A DNA stretch of 64,000 nt from Pseudomonas serbica (GTDB lineage: Bacteria; Pseudomonadota; Gammaproteobacteria; Pseudomonadales; Pseudomonadaceae). The stretch covers positions 1 through 64,000 of the forward strand of contig NZ_JAQIYM010000009.1 of assembly GCF_028823535.1 (NCBI RefSeq), given 5' to 3'. Shown here in pieces: positions 10,982-20,984 of the stretch (within the stretch, counting starts at the first letter, position 1; each line of letters starts with the position of its first letter). The position numbers and the translations under genes were made by a program. A model generated the notes under the pieces. The model did no database searches. It saw only the letters and a program-made list of their open reading frames with translations, and was not told where the DNA came from.

Positions 10982-11442
10982 CAGGGCGCCTCGGTAATCA
11001 AGCCAACATTACCGACGCCGGCTTTCTGCAACCCGCCCATGGCGCCCATGACGGAGCCGTAGTCGACACTCTTGTCACCGCGGATGAACACCTGGGTGCG
11101 CTTGCCGCTTTCGTTGCCCACGCGAATGATCTTGGTCACCGCATCAGTCATCTGCGGCAGGGTCATGGCCCTGTCCTGCTGCTTCTCGGTGTCGACTTCG
11201 CTGCCAAGGTTCCAGTAGTAGGTCTTGTCGGATTTGATCGAAATGGTCAGGACCTGGGTGTTGTTGTCTTGCGGCAAGGCTTCGCTGGAAACCTTGGGCA
11301 GATCAACTTTCACGCCCTGATTGAGCATTGGCGCGGTCACCATGAAGATGACCAGCAGCACCAACATCACGTCGATGTAGGGCACTACGTTCATCTCGGC
11401 GACCGGCTTGCGCTTTTTGCGAGCTCGAGCGATTAAAGCCAT
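10981..11442 (-). CDS. tolR: Tol-Pal system protein TolR
   Basis: A 153-residue ExbD-family inner-membrane protein. With TolQ it forms the proton-driven motor that energises TolA. The single membrane helix follows EMNVVPYIDVMLVLLVIFMV, which includes the proton-path aspartate in YIDVMLVLL. The periplasmic domain ends with QVFIRGDKSVDYGSVMGAMG. It starts 14 nt after tolQ. Confidence 0.96.
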   Translation of the reverse strand: MALIARARKKRKPVAEMNVVPYIDVMLVLLVIFMVTAPMLNQGVKVDLPKVSSEALPQDNNTQVLTISIKSDKTYYWNLGSEVDTEKQQDRAMTLPQMTDAVTKIIRVGNESGKRTQVFIRGDKSVDYGSVMGAMGGLQKAGVGNVGLITEAP

Positions 11443-11456
11443 TGGAAATTACCTGC

Positions 11457-12152
11457 TTATTCTTCGCTGGTGTGCACTTTACGGTGCAGGATCGCCTGGA
11501 ATTCATCGGCGAAGGTGTAGTAGCGGCCCAGCAAGGTTTCGCTGCGAGCAGCAAAACGGTTGTAAGCGATAACGGCTGGAATGGCAGCGAACAGACCGAT
11601 CGCGGTGGCGATCAGGGCTTCGGCGATACCCGGGGCAACGGTGGCCAGGGTCGCTTGCTGGGCAGTCGCCAGGCCACGGAAGGAGTTCATGATGCCCCAG
11701 ACCGTACCGAACAGACCGATATACGGGCTCACGGAACCGACAGTGGCAAGGAATGGCAGGCTCTGCTCGAGCTTTTCTTCTTCACGGGAAATGGCCACGC
11801 GCATGGCACGGGCCACACCTTCCATGACCGCCTCGGGATCGACCCCAGGCTGCTGGCGCAGACGGGAGAATTCCTTGAAGCCGGCGCGGAAGATCTGCTC
11901 GACACCTGAATCCGGGTCCGGGTTGCTACCCGCCTGACGGTAGAGCTTGGACAGGTCGATACCCGACCAGAAGCGCTCTTCGAAGCTCTCCAGGGCACGT
12001 CGACCGGCGCGCAGCAGGTTGCTGCGCTGAAAGATCATGATCCATGAGGTCACCGATGCGGCTACCAGGGTCAGCATTACCAGTTGCACCACGATGCTGG
12101 CATTGCTGACCAGGCTCCACATGGAGGAATGGTCGACGACGTTAGCTTCCAC
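11457..12152 (-). CDS. tolQ: Tol-Pal system protein TolQ
   Basis: A 231-residue MotA/TolQ/ExbB-family proton channel subunit. It has three membrane helices: about residues 17-38, 135-160 and 168-190. Conserved signatures are [12 protein letters not shown] and [21 protein letters not shown]. Ile/Met-rich helix one begins [12 protein letters not shown]. The start codon overlaps the 3' end of ybgC by 11 nt, which indicates coupling. Confidence 0.96.
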   Translation of the reverse strand: MEANVVDHSSMWSLVSNASIVVQLVMLTLVAASVTSWIMIFQRSNLLRAGRRALESFEERFWSGIDLSKLYRQAGSNPDPDSGVEQIFRAGFKEFSRLRQQPGVDPEAVMEGVARAMRVAISREEEKLEQSLPFLATVGSVSPYIGLFGTVWGIMNSFRGLATAQQATLATVAPGIAEALIATAIGLFAAIPAVIAYNRFAARSETLLGRYYTFADEFQAILHRKVHTSEE

Positions 12153-12609
12153 GCTTTATCTCCTGCTTTGAGTGTGTACCCGCGCCGCTCACGGCGGCAA
12201 AGGCCGCTCGTAGAGCTTCGGGAATGGCCCGGGGTTTCAAACTGTCGGTGCGCACACAGGCCACCAAAAACTGCCCTTCGCAGAGCAGCGCATCATCCGT
12301 CGCCCGCCTGACCTGCTGTTTGAAGCGCAGGCTGGCACGGTTCAATTCAATTACTTCAGCGCTTACCAGCAGCTCGTCGTCCAGTCGCGCCGGCGCGTGG
12401 TAGCGCGCTTCGCTGGAATGCACGACGAACAACAGGTCCTCCCCTGCCAGCTGCGATTGGGCAAAGCCCAGCTCTCGTAGCCGCTCGGTTCGAGCCCGTT
12501 CCATAAACTTGAGGTAATTAACGTAATACACGATGCCGCCCGCATCGGTGTCCTCGTAATAAACGCGACAACGATGTGCGAAAGGCTCAAGCCCGTTTTG
12601 CGCGCGCAT
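12142..12609 (-). CDS. ybgC: Acyl-CoA thioesterase YbgC, tol-pal associated
   Basis: The 155-residue hotdog-fold thioesterase is the first gene of the tol-pal operon. It has the 4-hydroxybenzoyl-CoA thioesterase signature [18 protein letters not shown], with the catalytic Asp in YEDTDAGG, and [13 protein letters not shown]. The protein is cytoplasmic or peripheral to the inner membrane. A link to phospholipid metabolism has been proposed for the family, but its exact substrate here is unknown. Confidence 0.94.
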   Translation of the reverse strand: MRAQNGLEPFAHRCRVYYEDTDAGGIVYYVNYLKFMERARTERLRELGFAQSQLAGEDLLFVVHSSEARYHAPARLDDELLVSAEVIELNRASLRFKQQVRRATDDALLCEGQFLVACVRTDSLKPRAIPEALRAAFAAVSGAGTHSKQEIKRGS

Positions 12610-12736
12610 ACTCTAGTGCTTACTCCTCAGGTTGCCAATCCGGCCAGGCAACTGTTTTTCAAAGTTCTGCGGCTTTCGCGCAAAAGTACGGTCCTCGGAC
12701 CACACATTGCCCGAAAAAATCAGCTCGCAACGTTAA

Positions 12737-13798
12737 TTAATCGTCCACGGCATCAAGAAACTCGTCTACTACGGGCATTTCGCCCAATCGTGACGGAATG
12801 TTTAATCCGAAATGCAGGTACGCATGCCGAGTCACCACCCGGCCCCGCGGCGTGCGCATGATGTAGCCCTGTTGGATCAGGTATGGCTCCAGCACGTCTT
12901 CAATGGTGTGACGCTCTTCGCTGATGGCTGCGGCCAGGCTGTCCACCCCCACCGGGCCGCCATCGAACTTCTCGATCATGGTCAGCAACAGACGTCGGTC
13001 CTGATGATCGAAGCCACGCTCGTCGACATCCAGCAGGTTCAGGGCCAGGTCGGCGATCGGCTTGGTGATGTGGCCTTTGGCGCGCACTTCGGCGAAATCC
13101 CGTACCCGGCGCAGCAGGCGGTTGGCGATCCGCGGTGTGCCACGGGCTCGGCGAGCGATTTCGAAGGCGCCCTCCGGGTCCAGCGGCAGGCCGAGAATGT
13201 TCGCCGAACGGCTGACAATCGTCGACAAGTCGGCGGTGCTGTAGAACTCAAGACGCTGGACGATACCGAAACGATCACGCAACGGGTTGGTCAGCATCCC
13301 CGCCCGGGTGGTCGCCCCGACCAGGGTGAACGGTGGCAGATCGAGCTTGATCGACCGCGCAGCCGGACCTTCGCCGATCATGATGTCGAGCTGGAAATCC
13401 TCCATGGCCGGATAGAGCACTTCCTCGACAATCGGCGACAAGCGATGGATTTCATCGATGAACAGCACGTCGTGCGGCTCAAGGTTGGTCAGCAGCGCCG
13501 CCAGGTCACCAGGCCGCTCGAGGACCGGCCCCGAGGTGCTCTTGATCGACACGCCCATTTCCTGGGCGATGATATTGGCCAGGGTGGTCTTGCCCAGCCC
13601 CGGCGGGCCGAAGATCAACGTGTGGTCCAGGGACTCGTTGCGCCCGCGGGCAGCCTGGATGAACAACTCCATTTGCTCGCGAACGGTCGGCTGGCCAATG
13701 TACTCGGCCAGGCTGACTGGACGTATCGCCCGGTCCTGGACTTCCTCGCGATCACGGGGGGCGCCCGTGGCGGCGATCAGACGGTCGGCTTCAATCAC
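12737..13798 (-). CDS. ruvB: Holliday junction branch migration helicase RuvB
   Basis: The 353-residue AAA+ motor forms hexameric rings on Holliday junctions with RuvA. Walker A is GPPGLGKT (64-71) and Walker B is in [11 protein letters not shown]. Other family motifs are [18 protein letters not shown] (with the arginine finger region) and the C-terminal winged helix with RTPRGRVVT. It starts with GTG directly after the ruvA stop codon, so the genes are tightly coupled. Confidence 0.97.
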   Translation of the reverse strand: MIEADRLIAATGAPRDREEVQDRAIRPVSLAEYIGQPTVREQMELFIQAARGRNESLDHTLIFGPPGLGKTTLANIIAQEMGVSIKSTSGPVLERPGDLAALLTNLEPHDVLFIDEIHRLSPIVEEVLYPAMEDFQLDIMIGEGPAARSIKLDLPPFTLVGATTRAGMLTNPLRDRFGIVQRLEFYSTADLSTIVSRSANILGLPLDPEGAFEIARRARGTPRIANRLLRRVRDFAEVRAKGHITKPIADLALNLLDVDERGFDHQDRRLLLTMIEKFDGGPVGVDSLAAAISEERHTIEDVLEPYLIQQGYIMRTPRGRVVTRHAYLHFGLNIPSRLGEMPVVDEFLDAVDD

Positions 13799-14407
13799 TT
13801 AGATCATTCCCTTCAGGGCACGACGAATCAGGTCTTCGCTGCTCAAGCCTTTCTCCTTGATCGCGGAAATCGCCTTGCTGGCTTCCTGCGGCTTGTAGCC
13901 CAGGGAGATCAGCGCGCTGACCGCATCGTTTTCGGCGCTGTTGACCGGCGCTGGCCCGTCCGGCTGGTTCGGCACCAGGGCAAACATGGCCGGCACGGTT
14001 TCCCAGGCCTTGAAGCGATCCTTGAGCTCGACCAGCAGGCGTTCGGCGGTTTTCTTGCCGACGCCCGGCACCTTGGTCAGTGCCGAGGTGTCCTGGGACT
14101 GCACGCAACGGACCAGCTCGTCGACTTCCAGGCTCGACATCAGGGCCAGGGCCAGTTTCGGCCCCACACCATTGAGACGGATCAATTCGCGAAAAAAGTC
14201 TCGCTCACGCTTGCCGACGAAGCCATAGAGTAACTGCGCGTCCTCGCGCACGACCAGATGGGTGTGCAGCGTCAGCGGTTCACCGACCGACGGCAGGCGA
14301 TAAAGCGTGGTCATGGGCACTTCAAGCTCATACCCCAGGCCATTTACATCCAGAATCAGGTGCGGCGGCTGTTTCTCAGCCAGTGTGCCGCGCAAGCGTC
14401 CAATCAC
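13799..14407 (-). CDS. ruvA: Holliday junction branch migration protein RuvA
   Basis: The 202-residue junction-recognition subunit has an N-terminal OB fold ([29 protein letters not shown]), helix-hairpin-helix motifs ([36 protein letters not shown]) and a C-terminal RuvB-binding helix bundle. The GTG at 14407 gives the standard N-terminus. An in-frame extension upstream (to 14476) is rejected because it lacks family similarity. 114 bp separate it from ruvC. Confidence 0.97.
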   Translation of the reverse strand: MIGRLRGTLAEKQPPHLILDVNGLGYELEVPMTTLYRLPSVGEPLTLHTHLVVREDAQLLYGFVGKRERDFFRELIRLNGVGPKLALALMSSLEVDELVRCVQSQDTSALTKVPGVGKKTAERLLVELKDRFKAWETVPAMFALVPNQPDGPAPVNSAENDAVSALISLGYKPQEASKAISAIKEKGLSSEDLIRRALKGMI

Positions 14408-14521
14408 GTTACAGATCCTTGAGCGTTGGCCAGCCCTGGGCCAGCGACTGAGAGAACGAGGATCTGGCGCCGACAACCCAGGCGCATCCCCCTCATTCCA
14501 GAAAAATGATTGCTGATGCTA

Positions 14522-15046
14522 TCAGAGACGCAAGCGCCCGCCACGACTGCGTGCGGCGCCCAGGCCATGGGGCAACAGGCTGGAGCGGGTGTGCGCATGG
14601 CAAATGGCAATGGCCAGGGCGTCGGAGGCATCGATTTGCGGTTTGCTGGTCAGCTTGAGCATGTGCATGACCATCATCTGTACCTGTTCTTTATTGGCCG
14701 CGCCGGTGCCGACCACGGCCTGTTTGACCTGGGTTGCCGTGTATTCGGCGATCTCCAGGCTTTCCTCGGCGCCGGCGACGATGGCGGCGCCACGGGCCTG
14801 CCCCAGTTTCAGGGCGGAATCGGCATTGCGTGCCATGAACACCTTCTCGATGCCCATGGTGACCGGATGGTAGGTCTGAATGATCTCGCGCACCCCGCGA
14901 TAGACAATCTGCAGACGCTCATGCAATTCGCCAGCTCCAGTGCGGATGCAACCGGAGGCCACGTACTCGCAGCCACGCCCGGTATCACGAACCACGCCAT
15001 AACCGGTAATGCGCGAACCGGGGTCGATACCAAGAATTAAAGTCAT
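14522..15046 (-). CDS. ruvC: Crossover junction endodeoxyribonuclease RuvC
   Basis: A 174-residue Holliday junction resolvase with an RNase H-like fold. The first catalytic Asp is in [17 protein letters not shown]. The catalytic Glu is in [20 protein letters not shown], and the C-terminal acidic cluster is in [15 protein letters not shown]. The ATG at 15046 gives the standard N-terminus [10 protein letters not shown]. It is the first gene of ruvCAB. Confidence 0.97.
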   Translation of the reverse strand: MTLILGIDPGSRITGYGVVRDTGRGCEYVASGCIRTGAGELHERLQIVYRGVREIIQTYHPVTMGIEKVFMARNADSALKLGQARGAAIVAGAEESLEIAEYTATQVKQAVVGTGAANKEQVQMMVMHMLKLTSKPQIDASDALAIAICHAHTRSSLLPHGLGAARSRGGRLRL

Positions 15047-15080
15047 AACGCCTGCAACGCTGAAGCAAATATCCAAGGGA

Positions 15081-15167
15081 ATTGTAGGAGCTGGCTCGCC
15101 AGCGAAGGCGGCCTCAAGACTTGCACAAGTTCAAGGGCCTCTTCGCTGGCAAGCCAGCTCCTACAAT
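15081..15167. repeat. REP doublet (TGTAGGAGCTGGCT type) between yebC and ruvC
   Basis: ATTGTAGGAGCTGGCTCGCC and its inverted copy GGCAAGCCAGCTCCTACAAT flank about 47 bp. It belongs to the same family as the elements at 171 and 30352. Confidence 0.88.
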
Positions 15168-15180
15168 GAAGGCGTAGCAT

Positions 15181-15927
15181 TCAGCTTAGTTGTGCGGCGA
15201 CCGATTCCGGGATTTCGGCGTTGGAGTAGACGTTCTGCACGTCATCCAGGTCTTCGAGCATGTCGATCAGCTTGAGGACTTTTTCGGCACCTTCCAGGTC
15301 GAGCTCGGCACTGGTGGTCGGCAACATGACGATTTCCGCGTCATCGCCTTTGAAACCGGCCGCTTCCAGCGCGTTGCGCACCGCGTAGAATCCGGTGAAC
15401 GAGGTGAACACATCGACGGAGCCATCTTCGTTGCCGACCACGTCATCGGCATCGGCTTCCAACGCTGCTTCGGTCAAGGCATCTTCATCGACGCCTGGCG
15501 CAAAGCTGATTTGCCCCTTGCGCTCGAAAAGATAAGCCACCGAACCGTCGGTGCCGAGGTTGCCGCCGCACTTGCTGAATGCATGGCGAACAGCCGCTGC
15601 GGTCCGGTTGCGGTTGTCCGTCATGCACTCGACCATCACCGCCACGCCGCCAGGCCCGTAACCTTCGTAGGTCAATTCTTCGACGTTGTCGGCTTCGGTC
15701 GCACCCGCGCCACGGGCAATGGCGCGATCGATGATGTCGCGACTCATGTTCGCCCCAAGCGCCTTGTCCAGGGCCAGGCGCAAGCGCGGATTCGAGCCCG
15801 GATCGCCACCACCCTGACGGGCCGCGACGGTCAGCTCACGAATCCATTTGGTGAAGATCTTGCCCCTCTTGGCATCCTGACGTTCTTTGCGGTGCTTGAT
15901 GTTCGCCCACTTGGAATGACCTGCCAT
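15181..15927 (-). CDS. YebC/PmpR-family transcriptional regulator or translation factor
   Basis: A 248-residue protein starting [20 protein letters not shown], with the family motifs [26 protein letters not shown] and NKCGGN-like [17 protein letters not shown]. The P. aeruginosa homologue in the same position upstream of ruvC is PmpR, reported to repress the PQS quorum-sensing regulator. Other members act on ribosomes. The start at 15927 is preferred over in-frame upstream codons. Function in this organism is inferred from family and position. Confidence 0.93.
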   Translation of the reverse strand: MAGHSKWANIKHRKERQDAKRGKIFTKWIRELTVAARQGGGDPGSNPRLRLALDKALGANMSRDIIDRAIARGAGATEADNVEELTYEGYGPGGVAVMVECMTDNRNRTAAAVRHAFSKCGGNLGTDGSVAYLFERKGQISFAPGVDEDALTEAALEADADDVVGNEDGSVDVFTSFTGFYAVRNALEAAGFKGDDAEIVMLPTTSAELDLEGAEKVLKLIDMLEDLDDVQNVYSNAEIPESVAAQLS

Positions 15928-16013
15928 AACTCGCTCCGAATTCTCTTTGAAACATTGCCCGCCACGCTGCATCGCGCCGGCCGGCAAAACAAAAATCTTG
16001 AACTGCTTTATGT

Positions 16014-16046
16014 ATAAAGAAAGGGCGCATCCGCAGATGCGCCCTC
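16014..16046 (-). terminator. Intrinsic terminator after aspS
   Basis: On the minus strand, GGGCGCATC pairs with GATGCGCCC around TGCG, followed by TTTCTTT. It lies just beyond the aspS stop, so yebC, about 90 bp further on, may need its own promoter or read-through. Confidence 0.8.
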
Positions 16047-16053
16047 CTGGGCC

Positions 16054-17829
16054 TTACTCAGCCTTGGGCGTTTCACGCAAGCGAATGTGCAGTTCGCGCA
16101 ATGCCTTGGCATCGACCTGGCCCGGTGCCTGAGTCATGACGTCCGCCGCGCTCTGGGTTTTCGGGAAGGCGATCACTTCACGGATCGACTGGGCGCCGGT
16201 CATCAGCATCACCAGACGGTCCAGACCGAAGGCCAGGCCACCGTGCGGCGGCGCGCCGTATTTCAGGGCGTCGAGCAGGAAGCCGAATTTCTCTTCCTGT
16301 TCCGCTTCATTGATGCCCAACAGACGGAACACCGACTGCTGCATCTCTTTGCGGTGGATACGGATCGAACCGCCACCCAGCTCGGTGCCGTTCAAGACCA
16401 TGTCGTAGGCACGGGACAGGGCGCCAGCCGGATTGGCTTCCAGCTCTGCCGGGGTGCACTTCGGCGCGGTGAACGGGTGGTGCAAGGCGGTGAAGCTGCC
16501 GTCTTCGTTCTCTTCGAACATCGGGAAGTCGACGACCCACATTGGTGCCCACTTGCAGGTCAGCAGGTCCAGGTCGTGGCCGAGCTTGATCCGCAGCGCG
16601 CCCAGGGCTTCGCTGACGATCTTGGCTTTGTCGGCCCCGAAGAACACGATATCGCCGTCGACCGCACCGACGCGATCGAGGATCACGTTCAGGTTGGCTT
16701 CCGGGATGTTTTTCACGATCGGCGATTGCAGACCTTCAACACCGGCAGCGCGCTCGTTGACCTTGATGTACGCCAGGCCCTTGGCACCGTAGATACCGAC
16801 AAACTTGGTGTAGTCGTCGATCTGTTTGCGCGGCATGCTCGCCCCGCCTGGAACGCGCAGAGCGGCGATACGGCATTTAGGGTCGTTGGCCGGGCCGCTG
16901 AATACCTTGAAATCGACTTCCTTGAGCTGGTCGGCAACGTCAACCAATTCCAGCGGGTTACGCAGGTCCGGCTTGTCGGAACCGTAGCGACGCATGGCCT
17001 CTTCGAAGGTCATGTGCGGGAATTCACCGAACTCCAGACCCAGCACTTCCTTGAACAGGTTGCGGATCATTTGTTCGGTCAGGCCCATGATCTCTTTTTC
17101 ATCGAGGAAACTGGTCTCGATGTCGATCTGGGTAAATTCCGGCTGACGGTCGGCGCGCAGGTCTTCGTCGCGGAAGCACTTGGCGATCTGGTAGTAACGG
17201 TCGAAGCCGGCCACCATCAGCAGTTGCTTGAACAGCTGCGGCGACTGCGGCAGGGCGAAGAACGAACCGGCGTGGGTACGGCTCGGCACCAGGTAATCGC
17301 GCGCACCTTCAGGGGTAGCACGGGTCAGGATCGGCGTCTCGACGTCAAGGAAGCCGTTCTCGTCGAGGAAACGACGGATGCTGGTGGTCATGCGCGAACG
17401 CAGGCGCAGCTTCTCGGCCATTTCCGGACGACGCAGGTCCAGGAAACGATAGCGCAGGCGGGTTTCCTCACCGACGTCGGAGAACTCGTTCAAGGGGAAC
17501 GGCGGAGTTTCCGACTCGTTCAGCACTTCCAGCTCATAGCCCAGGACTTCGATCATGCCCGACGCCATGTTGGCGTTGGTGGCACCGGCCGGACGCAGGC
17601 GAACCTTGCCGGTGATTTTCACGACATACTCGCTGCGCACGCGATCGGCGGCGGCGAAGGTTTCAGCGCGGTCCGGGTCGAACACCACCTGGGCCAGACC
17701 GTCACGATCACGGATATCGAGGAAAATCACCCCACCGTGGTCACGACGACGGTGGACCCATCCGCAAAGGGTAATTTCCTGGCCGTCCAGGCTTTCGTTC
17801 AGTTGGCCGCAATAATGGCTGCGCATCAT
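16054..17829 (-). CDS. aspS: Aspartate--tRNA ligase
   Basis: The 591-residue class II synthetase has an N-terminal OB anticodon-binding domain ([21 protein letters not shown]), class II motif 2 in [17 protein letters not shown], a bacterial GAD insertion (about 290-420), and motif 3 [14 protein letters not shown]. Length is typical of bacterial AspRS. In pseudomonads the enzyme is generally non-discriminating (charges tRNA-Asp and tRNA-Asn); that is family knowledge, not visible here. Confidence 0.98.
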   Translation of the reverse strand: MMRSHYCGQLNESLDGQEITLCGWVHRRRDHGGVIFLDIRDRDGLAQVVFDPDRAETFAAADRVRSEYVVKITGKVRLRPAGATNANMASGMIEVLGYELEVLNESETPPFPLNEFSDVGEETRLRYRFLDLRRPEMAEKLRLRSRMTTSIRRFLDENGFLDVETPILTRATPEGARDYLVPSRTHAGSFFALPQSPQLFKQLLMVAGFDRYYQIAKCFRDEDLRADRQPEFTQIDIETSFLDEKEIMGLTEQMIRNLFKEVLGLEFGEFPHMTFEEAMRRYGSDKPDLRNPLELVDVADQLKEVDFKVFSGPANDPKCRIAALRVPGGASMPRKQIDDYTKFVGIYGAKGLAYIKVNERAAGVEGLQSPIVKNIPEANLNVILDRVGAVDGDIVFFGADKAKIVSEALGALRIKLGHDLDLLTCKWAPMWVVDFPMFEENEDGSFTALHHPFTAPKCTPAELEANPAGALSRAYDMVLNGTELGGGSIRIHRKEMQQSVFRLLGINEAEQEEKFGFLLDALKYGAPPHGGLAFGLDRLVMLMTGAQSIREVIAFPKTQSAADVMTQAPGQVDAKALRELHIRLRETPKAE

Positions 17830-17938
17830 GGTAGTGGTTTCACTTCTCGTAATTCGACATTCGGTTGGAGTGCTTGCGTCGATCCGCTGACGGATGACGC
17901 AAGCACTCGCGCGTGTGGTTCAACTCAGGTCCGAAACC

Positions 17939-18160
17939 CTAGTCAGCTTTGTCACCGCCGGCCAGGTTCTTCTTGGAACCGGTCTTGAAATCGGTCTCGT
18001 ACCAGCCCGTGCCGCTGAGGCGGAAGCCTGGCATGGATAGCATCTTCTTAAGCTCCGGTGCCTGGCACGCAGGGCAGTCGACCAACGGTGCATCGCTGAT
18101 CTTTTGAATGGCTTCCAACTGATGACCACAGGAAGCACATTGGTAATCGTACATCGGCAT
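17939..18160 (-). CDS. FmdB-family zinc ribbon protein
   Basis: A 73-residue protein starting MPMYDYQCASCGHQLEAIQK with two CxxC pairs (CASC at 8-11, CPAC at 29-32) forming one zinc ribbon. The tail SGTGWYETDFKTGSKKN is typical of the FmdB/CxxC_CxxC_SSSS regulatory-protein family. It lies 109 bp upstream of aspS on the same strand, a conserved arrangement in pseudomonads. The molecular role is unknown. Confidence 0.9.
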   Translation of the reverse strand: MPMYDYQCASCGHQLEAIQKISDAPLVDCPACQAPELKKMLSMPGFRLSGTGWYETDFKTGSKKNLAGGDKAD

Positions 18161-18296
18161 GGGGGTTGTCTCGGCGATCAGATTGCTACCGCGCACGCTG
18201 GGTTTTGCGGCAAAGAGCGGGATTATATCCATTAAATGCAGCCTGTGCAGCCGTAAGACTGCACAGATCGACACGTTGCTCTTTGATTCATTCGGT

Positions 18297-18635
18297 TCAT
18301 GCCATGGCCGGGCAACGCCCCTCCTTGAGGCTGTGGACAACACAGACCACCCGCACCAACCCGCTGAAATTTCGCACCCCACCATGACGCAAATGCACTT
18401 CGCGATCGAAATGGGACAGCAACGCACTGACCGAACAGCAATTGACCCTGGCCATGTCGGCCAAAATATCCCAATACACCTGCTCAAGCCGCAAGCAGGT
18501 GGCAAAGCCATTCAATCGCACCGATCGGGACTGCGGCCGGGCCAGCCCCATGTCGAACTCGCTGACAAATGGATCGATCCATCCATCCCTGGCCGAACTC
18601 ACCCGCCCCTCGCCTCTCCTGCCTTCATATTCCAT
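18297..18635 (-). CDS. Ribbon-helix-helix domain protein (RHH_4-like)
   Basis: A 112-residue protein whose core RSVRLNGFATCLRLEQVYWD, DILADMARVN, LLSHFDREV and GGVRNFSGLVRVVCV matches the RHH_4 family of small DNA-binding proteins as I recall it. The first 28 residues are polar and family-unlike. I keep the start at 18635 because AAGGAG lies 10 nt upstream; a start at residue 29 is also possible. Its neighbours are a zinc-ribbon protein and dps, and no toxin partner is evident. Target genes unknown. Confidence 0.75.
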   Translation of the reverse strand: MEYEGRRGEGRVSSARDGWIDPFVSEFDMGLARPQSRSVRLNGFATCLRLEQVYWDILADMARVNCCSVSALLSHFDREVHLRHGGVRNFSGLVRVVCVVHSLKEGRCPAMA

Positions 18636-18890
18636 AACGCTGACACTCCTTTGCCATTTGCGGTTTCTATAAAAGCCATTGCATGCCTATAAAAACGTGA
18701 GGGCAAAGTTATAGCCAGATGACTTTATGACCATCCACGTAGGATAAGCCAACAACAGAAGGCGGATCAGGGAGAGCGTCCTAGTCCAGCACTTTTCCCA
18801 CAGCAACAAGCGAAGAATCGTTCAGGCTACAGATCGCTAATCCGAAGAAACGCAGCGCGCAAACAACAGAGCCATCCGCGCGCCGGCGCA

Positions 18891-19361
18891 TCATTGATCG
18901 AGCATTGCGCGGAGCATCCAAGCCGTTTTCTCGTGGACCTGCATGCGCTGGGTCAGCAGGTCAGCCGTAGGTTCATCGCTGACTTTGTCGAGCAGCGGGA
19001 AGATCCCCCGGGCTGTACGCGTGACAGCCTCCTGCCCCGCCACCAGTTGCCTGATCATGTCCTCAGCCGCAGGCACGCCCTCTTCTTCCTTGATGGAGGA
19101 CAGGCGCGCATAAACAGAATAGGCACCCGGCGCCGGAAACCCGAGCGCACGAATACGCTCGGCAATTGAATCGACCGCCAAGGCCAACTCGTTATATTGT
19201 TCCTCGAACATCAAATGCAGGGTTCGGAACATCGGGCCTGTAACGTTCCAATGGAAGTTATGGGTTTTCAGGTAAAGCACATAGGTGTCCGACAGCAGGC
19301 GCGAAAGCCCTTCGACGATGGACTTGCGGTCCTCTTCACTGATACCGATATCGATTGCCAT
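18891..19361 (-). CDS. dps: Dps/ferritin-like DNA-protection protein
   Basis: A 156-residue four-helix-bundle protein of the Dps family, which stores iron and detoxifies peroxide as a dodecamer. The intersubunit ferroxidase ligands are visible in [14 protein letters not shown] and [23 protein letters not shown]. The C-terminal helix ends [15 protein letters not shown]. There is no Lys-rich N-terminal tail, so DNA binding may be weak or absent. The gene has its own promoter region of about 300 bp, shared divergently with the membrane cold-shock gene. Confidence 0.93.
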   Translation of the reverse strand: MAIDIGISEEDRKSIVEGLSRLLSDTYVLYLKTHNFHWNVTGPMFRTLHLMFEEQYNELALAVDSIAERIRALGFPAPGAYSVYARLSSIKEEEGVPAAEDMIRQLVAGQEAVTRTARGIFPLLDKVSDEPTADLLTQRMQVHEKTAWMLRAMLDQ

Positions 19362-19668
19362 GTTTTTCCCCTAAAGGTGATGAAGTTCATCCAACAGGTG
19401 CAGGACCACTCTAGCAAGCCTGTCGCCAGGCTGCAGCCCGACCACCTCGCCAGGCGATGGCAAGATCACCCGATGCACCGCTGGACTCCTTGATTTGAGT
19501 AGGCTGCAGCTTTGCTGTTAAATAGGCAGCGTGTCGTCAGTGCCTATTTTTTCGGGCGCTACGCATAGGCTGATACCGGGCACGTGTCCAACGCCTCTTA
19601 TTTATTCCGAAGCGAACCGTGCGCCATCAGCTCTTCCTTTTGAGCTGTCTTAACGTGAGTTAATCAAA
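19362..19668. other. 307-bp divergent region between dps and the membrane cold-shock gene
   Basis: I see no gene. The region must hold the dps promoter (minus strand) and the promoter and leader of the gene at 19669. It contains a plus-strand terminator-like hairpin at 19520-19552 and a short AGCTC/GAGCT stem at about 19630-19650 close to the start codon. Confidence 0.5.
19520..19552 (+). terminator. Terminator-like hairpin in the cold-shock gene leader
   Basis: AAATAGGCA pairs with TGCCTATTT across a 12-nt loop and runs into TTTTTT on the plus strand. No plus-strand gene lies upstream of it. It could therefore end a short RNA or act as an attenuator in the leader of the gene starting at 19669. 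Confidence 0.6.
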
Positions 19669-20271
19669 ATGTTGAAAATCGTCCACCTGCTGATAGGCGC
19701 AGCGGCTTTGCTGCTGTCCTTCATCCCTAGCCTGCGATCCGAAGCTTTACCGTACCTGCAACAACCCGATGCGCTGTACCTGGCCTTTTTCGGCCTGCTC
19801 AACCTGACGCTTGCCCCAGTTATTCCTTACTGGAACAAAGGCCCTCGCCATCAACTGCAAAACCTGGTCAGCATCCTGCTGGTTCTGGCGGTCGTCCTGC
19901 AAACCGTGACACTGATCGCGGAAATGCCGGTCATTGCCGGTCAGCCTGCCGTGCTGTTCAGCCTCATTGCAGCCTTTATCGCTGTTGCCCTGCACCTGGC
20001 CATCAGCTTCTACAAATCGTCACCGGCCGCCGCTTCGCCTAGCTATGACATGAGCAACCGCGATACCGGGACCGTCAAGTGGTTCAACACCTCCAAAGGC
20101 TTCGGCTTTATTTCCCGCGACTCAGGCGACGATATTTTCGTGCACTTCCGGGCCATTCGCGGCGAAGGCCATCGTGTCCTGGTCGAAGGCCAGCGCGTCG
20201 AGTTCTCCGTCATGAATCGTGACAAAGGCCTGCAAGCCGAAGACGTCATCGCCGCCCTGCCGCGACGCTGA
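19669..20271 (+). CDS. Membrane-anchored cold-shock domain protein
   Basis: The 200-residue protein has two parts. Residues about 1-115 contain four hydrophobic helices (near 5-22, 36-55, 66-86 and 92-112). Residues about 130-198 form a complete cold-shock domain with [16 protein letters not shown] (RNP1) and [13 protein letters not shown] (RNP2). The family normally binds single-stranded nucleic acid in the cytoplasm; here it is predicted to be tethered to the inner membrane. A similar gene sits next to dps in P. aeruginosa. The function is unknown. Confidence 0.9.
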   Translation: MLKIVHLLIGAAALLLSFIPSLRSEALPYLQQPDALYLAFFGLLNLTLAPVIPYWNKGPRHQLQNLVSILLVLAVVLQTVTLIAEMPVIAGQPAVLFSLIAAFIAVALHLAISFYKSSPAAASPSYDMSNRDTGTVKWFNTSKGFGFISRDSGDDIFVHFRAIRGEGHRVLVEGQRVEFSVMNRDKGLQAEDVIAALPRR

Positions 20272-20284
20272 TACAAAGGCAAAT

Positions 20285-20314
20285 AAAAAACCGCGAACAT
20301 GTTCGCGGTTTTTT
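20285..20314 (+). terminator. Bidirectional terminator between the cold-shock gene and slyX
   Basis: AAAAAACCGCGAACATG pairs with its inverted copy and ends in TTTTTT. It lies between convergent genes and can serve both strands. Confidence 0.9.
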
Positions 20315-20348
20315 ATTGCCTGCACTCTTTGTAATGGGGCCGCGGCGC

Positions 20349-20555
20349 TTAATAATGTGGCGGCGGCGCTTCTTCTTCGAAAGACTCGAACTGGCCGACC
20401 ATTTCCTCTTGCCGCTTGAGCAGCGCGGCCATTTGCAGCTGCAGGCGTTCGACCACCCGCTGCTGCGCCACCAGGACATCATTCAACGCCTGGATGGTGT
20501 CATCCTGAAACGCCAGTCGGCTTTCAAGGTCGGTTACGCGTTCTTCGAGGCTCAT
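20349..20555 (-). CDS. slyX: SlyX family protein
   Basis: A 68-residue protein, almost entirely coiled coil, starting [20 protein letters not shown] and ending PPPHY, the conserved SlyX C-terminus. Function is unknown. It starts 3 nt after the stop of the HIT gene, so the two are probably cotranscribed. Confidence 0.93.
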   Translation of the reverse strand: MSLEERVTDLESRLAFQDDTIQALNDVLVAQQRVVERLQLQMAALLKRQEEMVGQFESFEEEAPPPHY

Positions 20556-20558
20556 GGC

Positions 20559-20984
20559 TCAACCCTCCACAAACTTGAAATCATCGGTCAACACCAGGCG
20601 CAGCCGTTCGCGAATCGCCGCGACCTGCTCTGCATTGTAAGGCTTGGCTGAAATTTTGCCCCAGATCGGCGCGGGCCAGGCCGCGTCTTCACGCTTGCGC
20701 ACGATCACATGCATGTGCAACTGGCTGACCACGTTGCCCAGGGCAGCGACGTTCAGCTTGTCGGCATCGAACGAGTCCTTGAGCAACTCCGACAACGAGG
20801 TCGTTTCCTGCCAGAGTTGCTGCTGATCGGCGACACTCAACTGAAATATCTCGCTGATATCGTCCCTGCGTGGCACGAGGATGAACCAGGGGTAGTTCGA
20901 ATCATTGGACAACAGTAACCGACAAAGCGGGAAATCACCGATCGGTAGTGTGTCTTGTTGAAGTCGTGGATCTAAAGTGAACAC
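20559..20984 (-). CDS. HIT family nucleotide-binding protein
   Basis: A 141-residue histidine-triad protein with QLHMHVIVRKR as the triad (HxHxI variant) and WFILVPRRDDISEI. HIT enzymes hydrolyse dinucleoside polyphosphates or nucleoside phosphoramidates. I choose the GTG at 20984 (reading FTLDPRL) because GGGAG lies 8 nt upstream. An ATG 15 codons earlier has a poor ribosome binding site. It forms a two-gene unit with slyX. Confidence 0.88.
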   Translation of the reverse strand: MFTLDPRLQQDTLPIGDFPLCRLLLSNDSNYPWFILVPRRDDISEIFQLSVADQQQLWQETTSLSELLKDSFDADKLNVAALGNVVSQLHMHVIVRKREDAAWPAPIWGKISAKPYNAEQVAAIRERLRLVLTDDFKFVEG

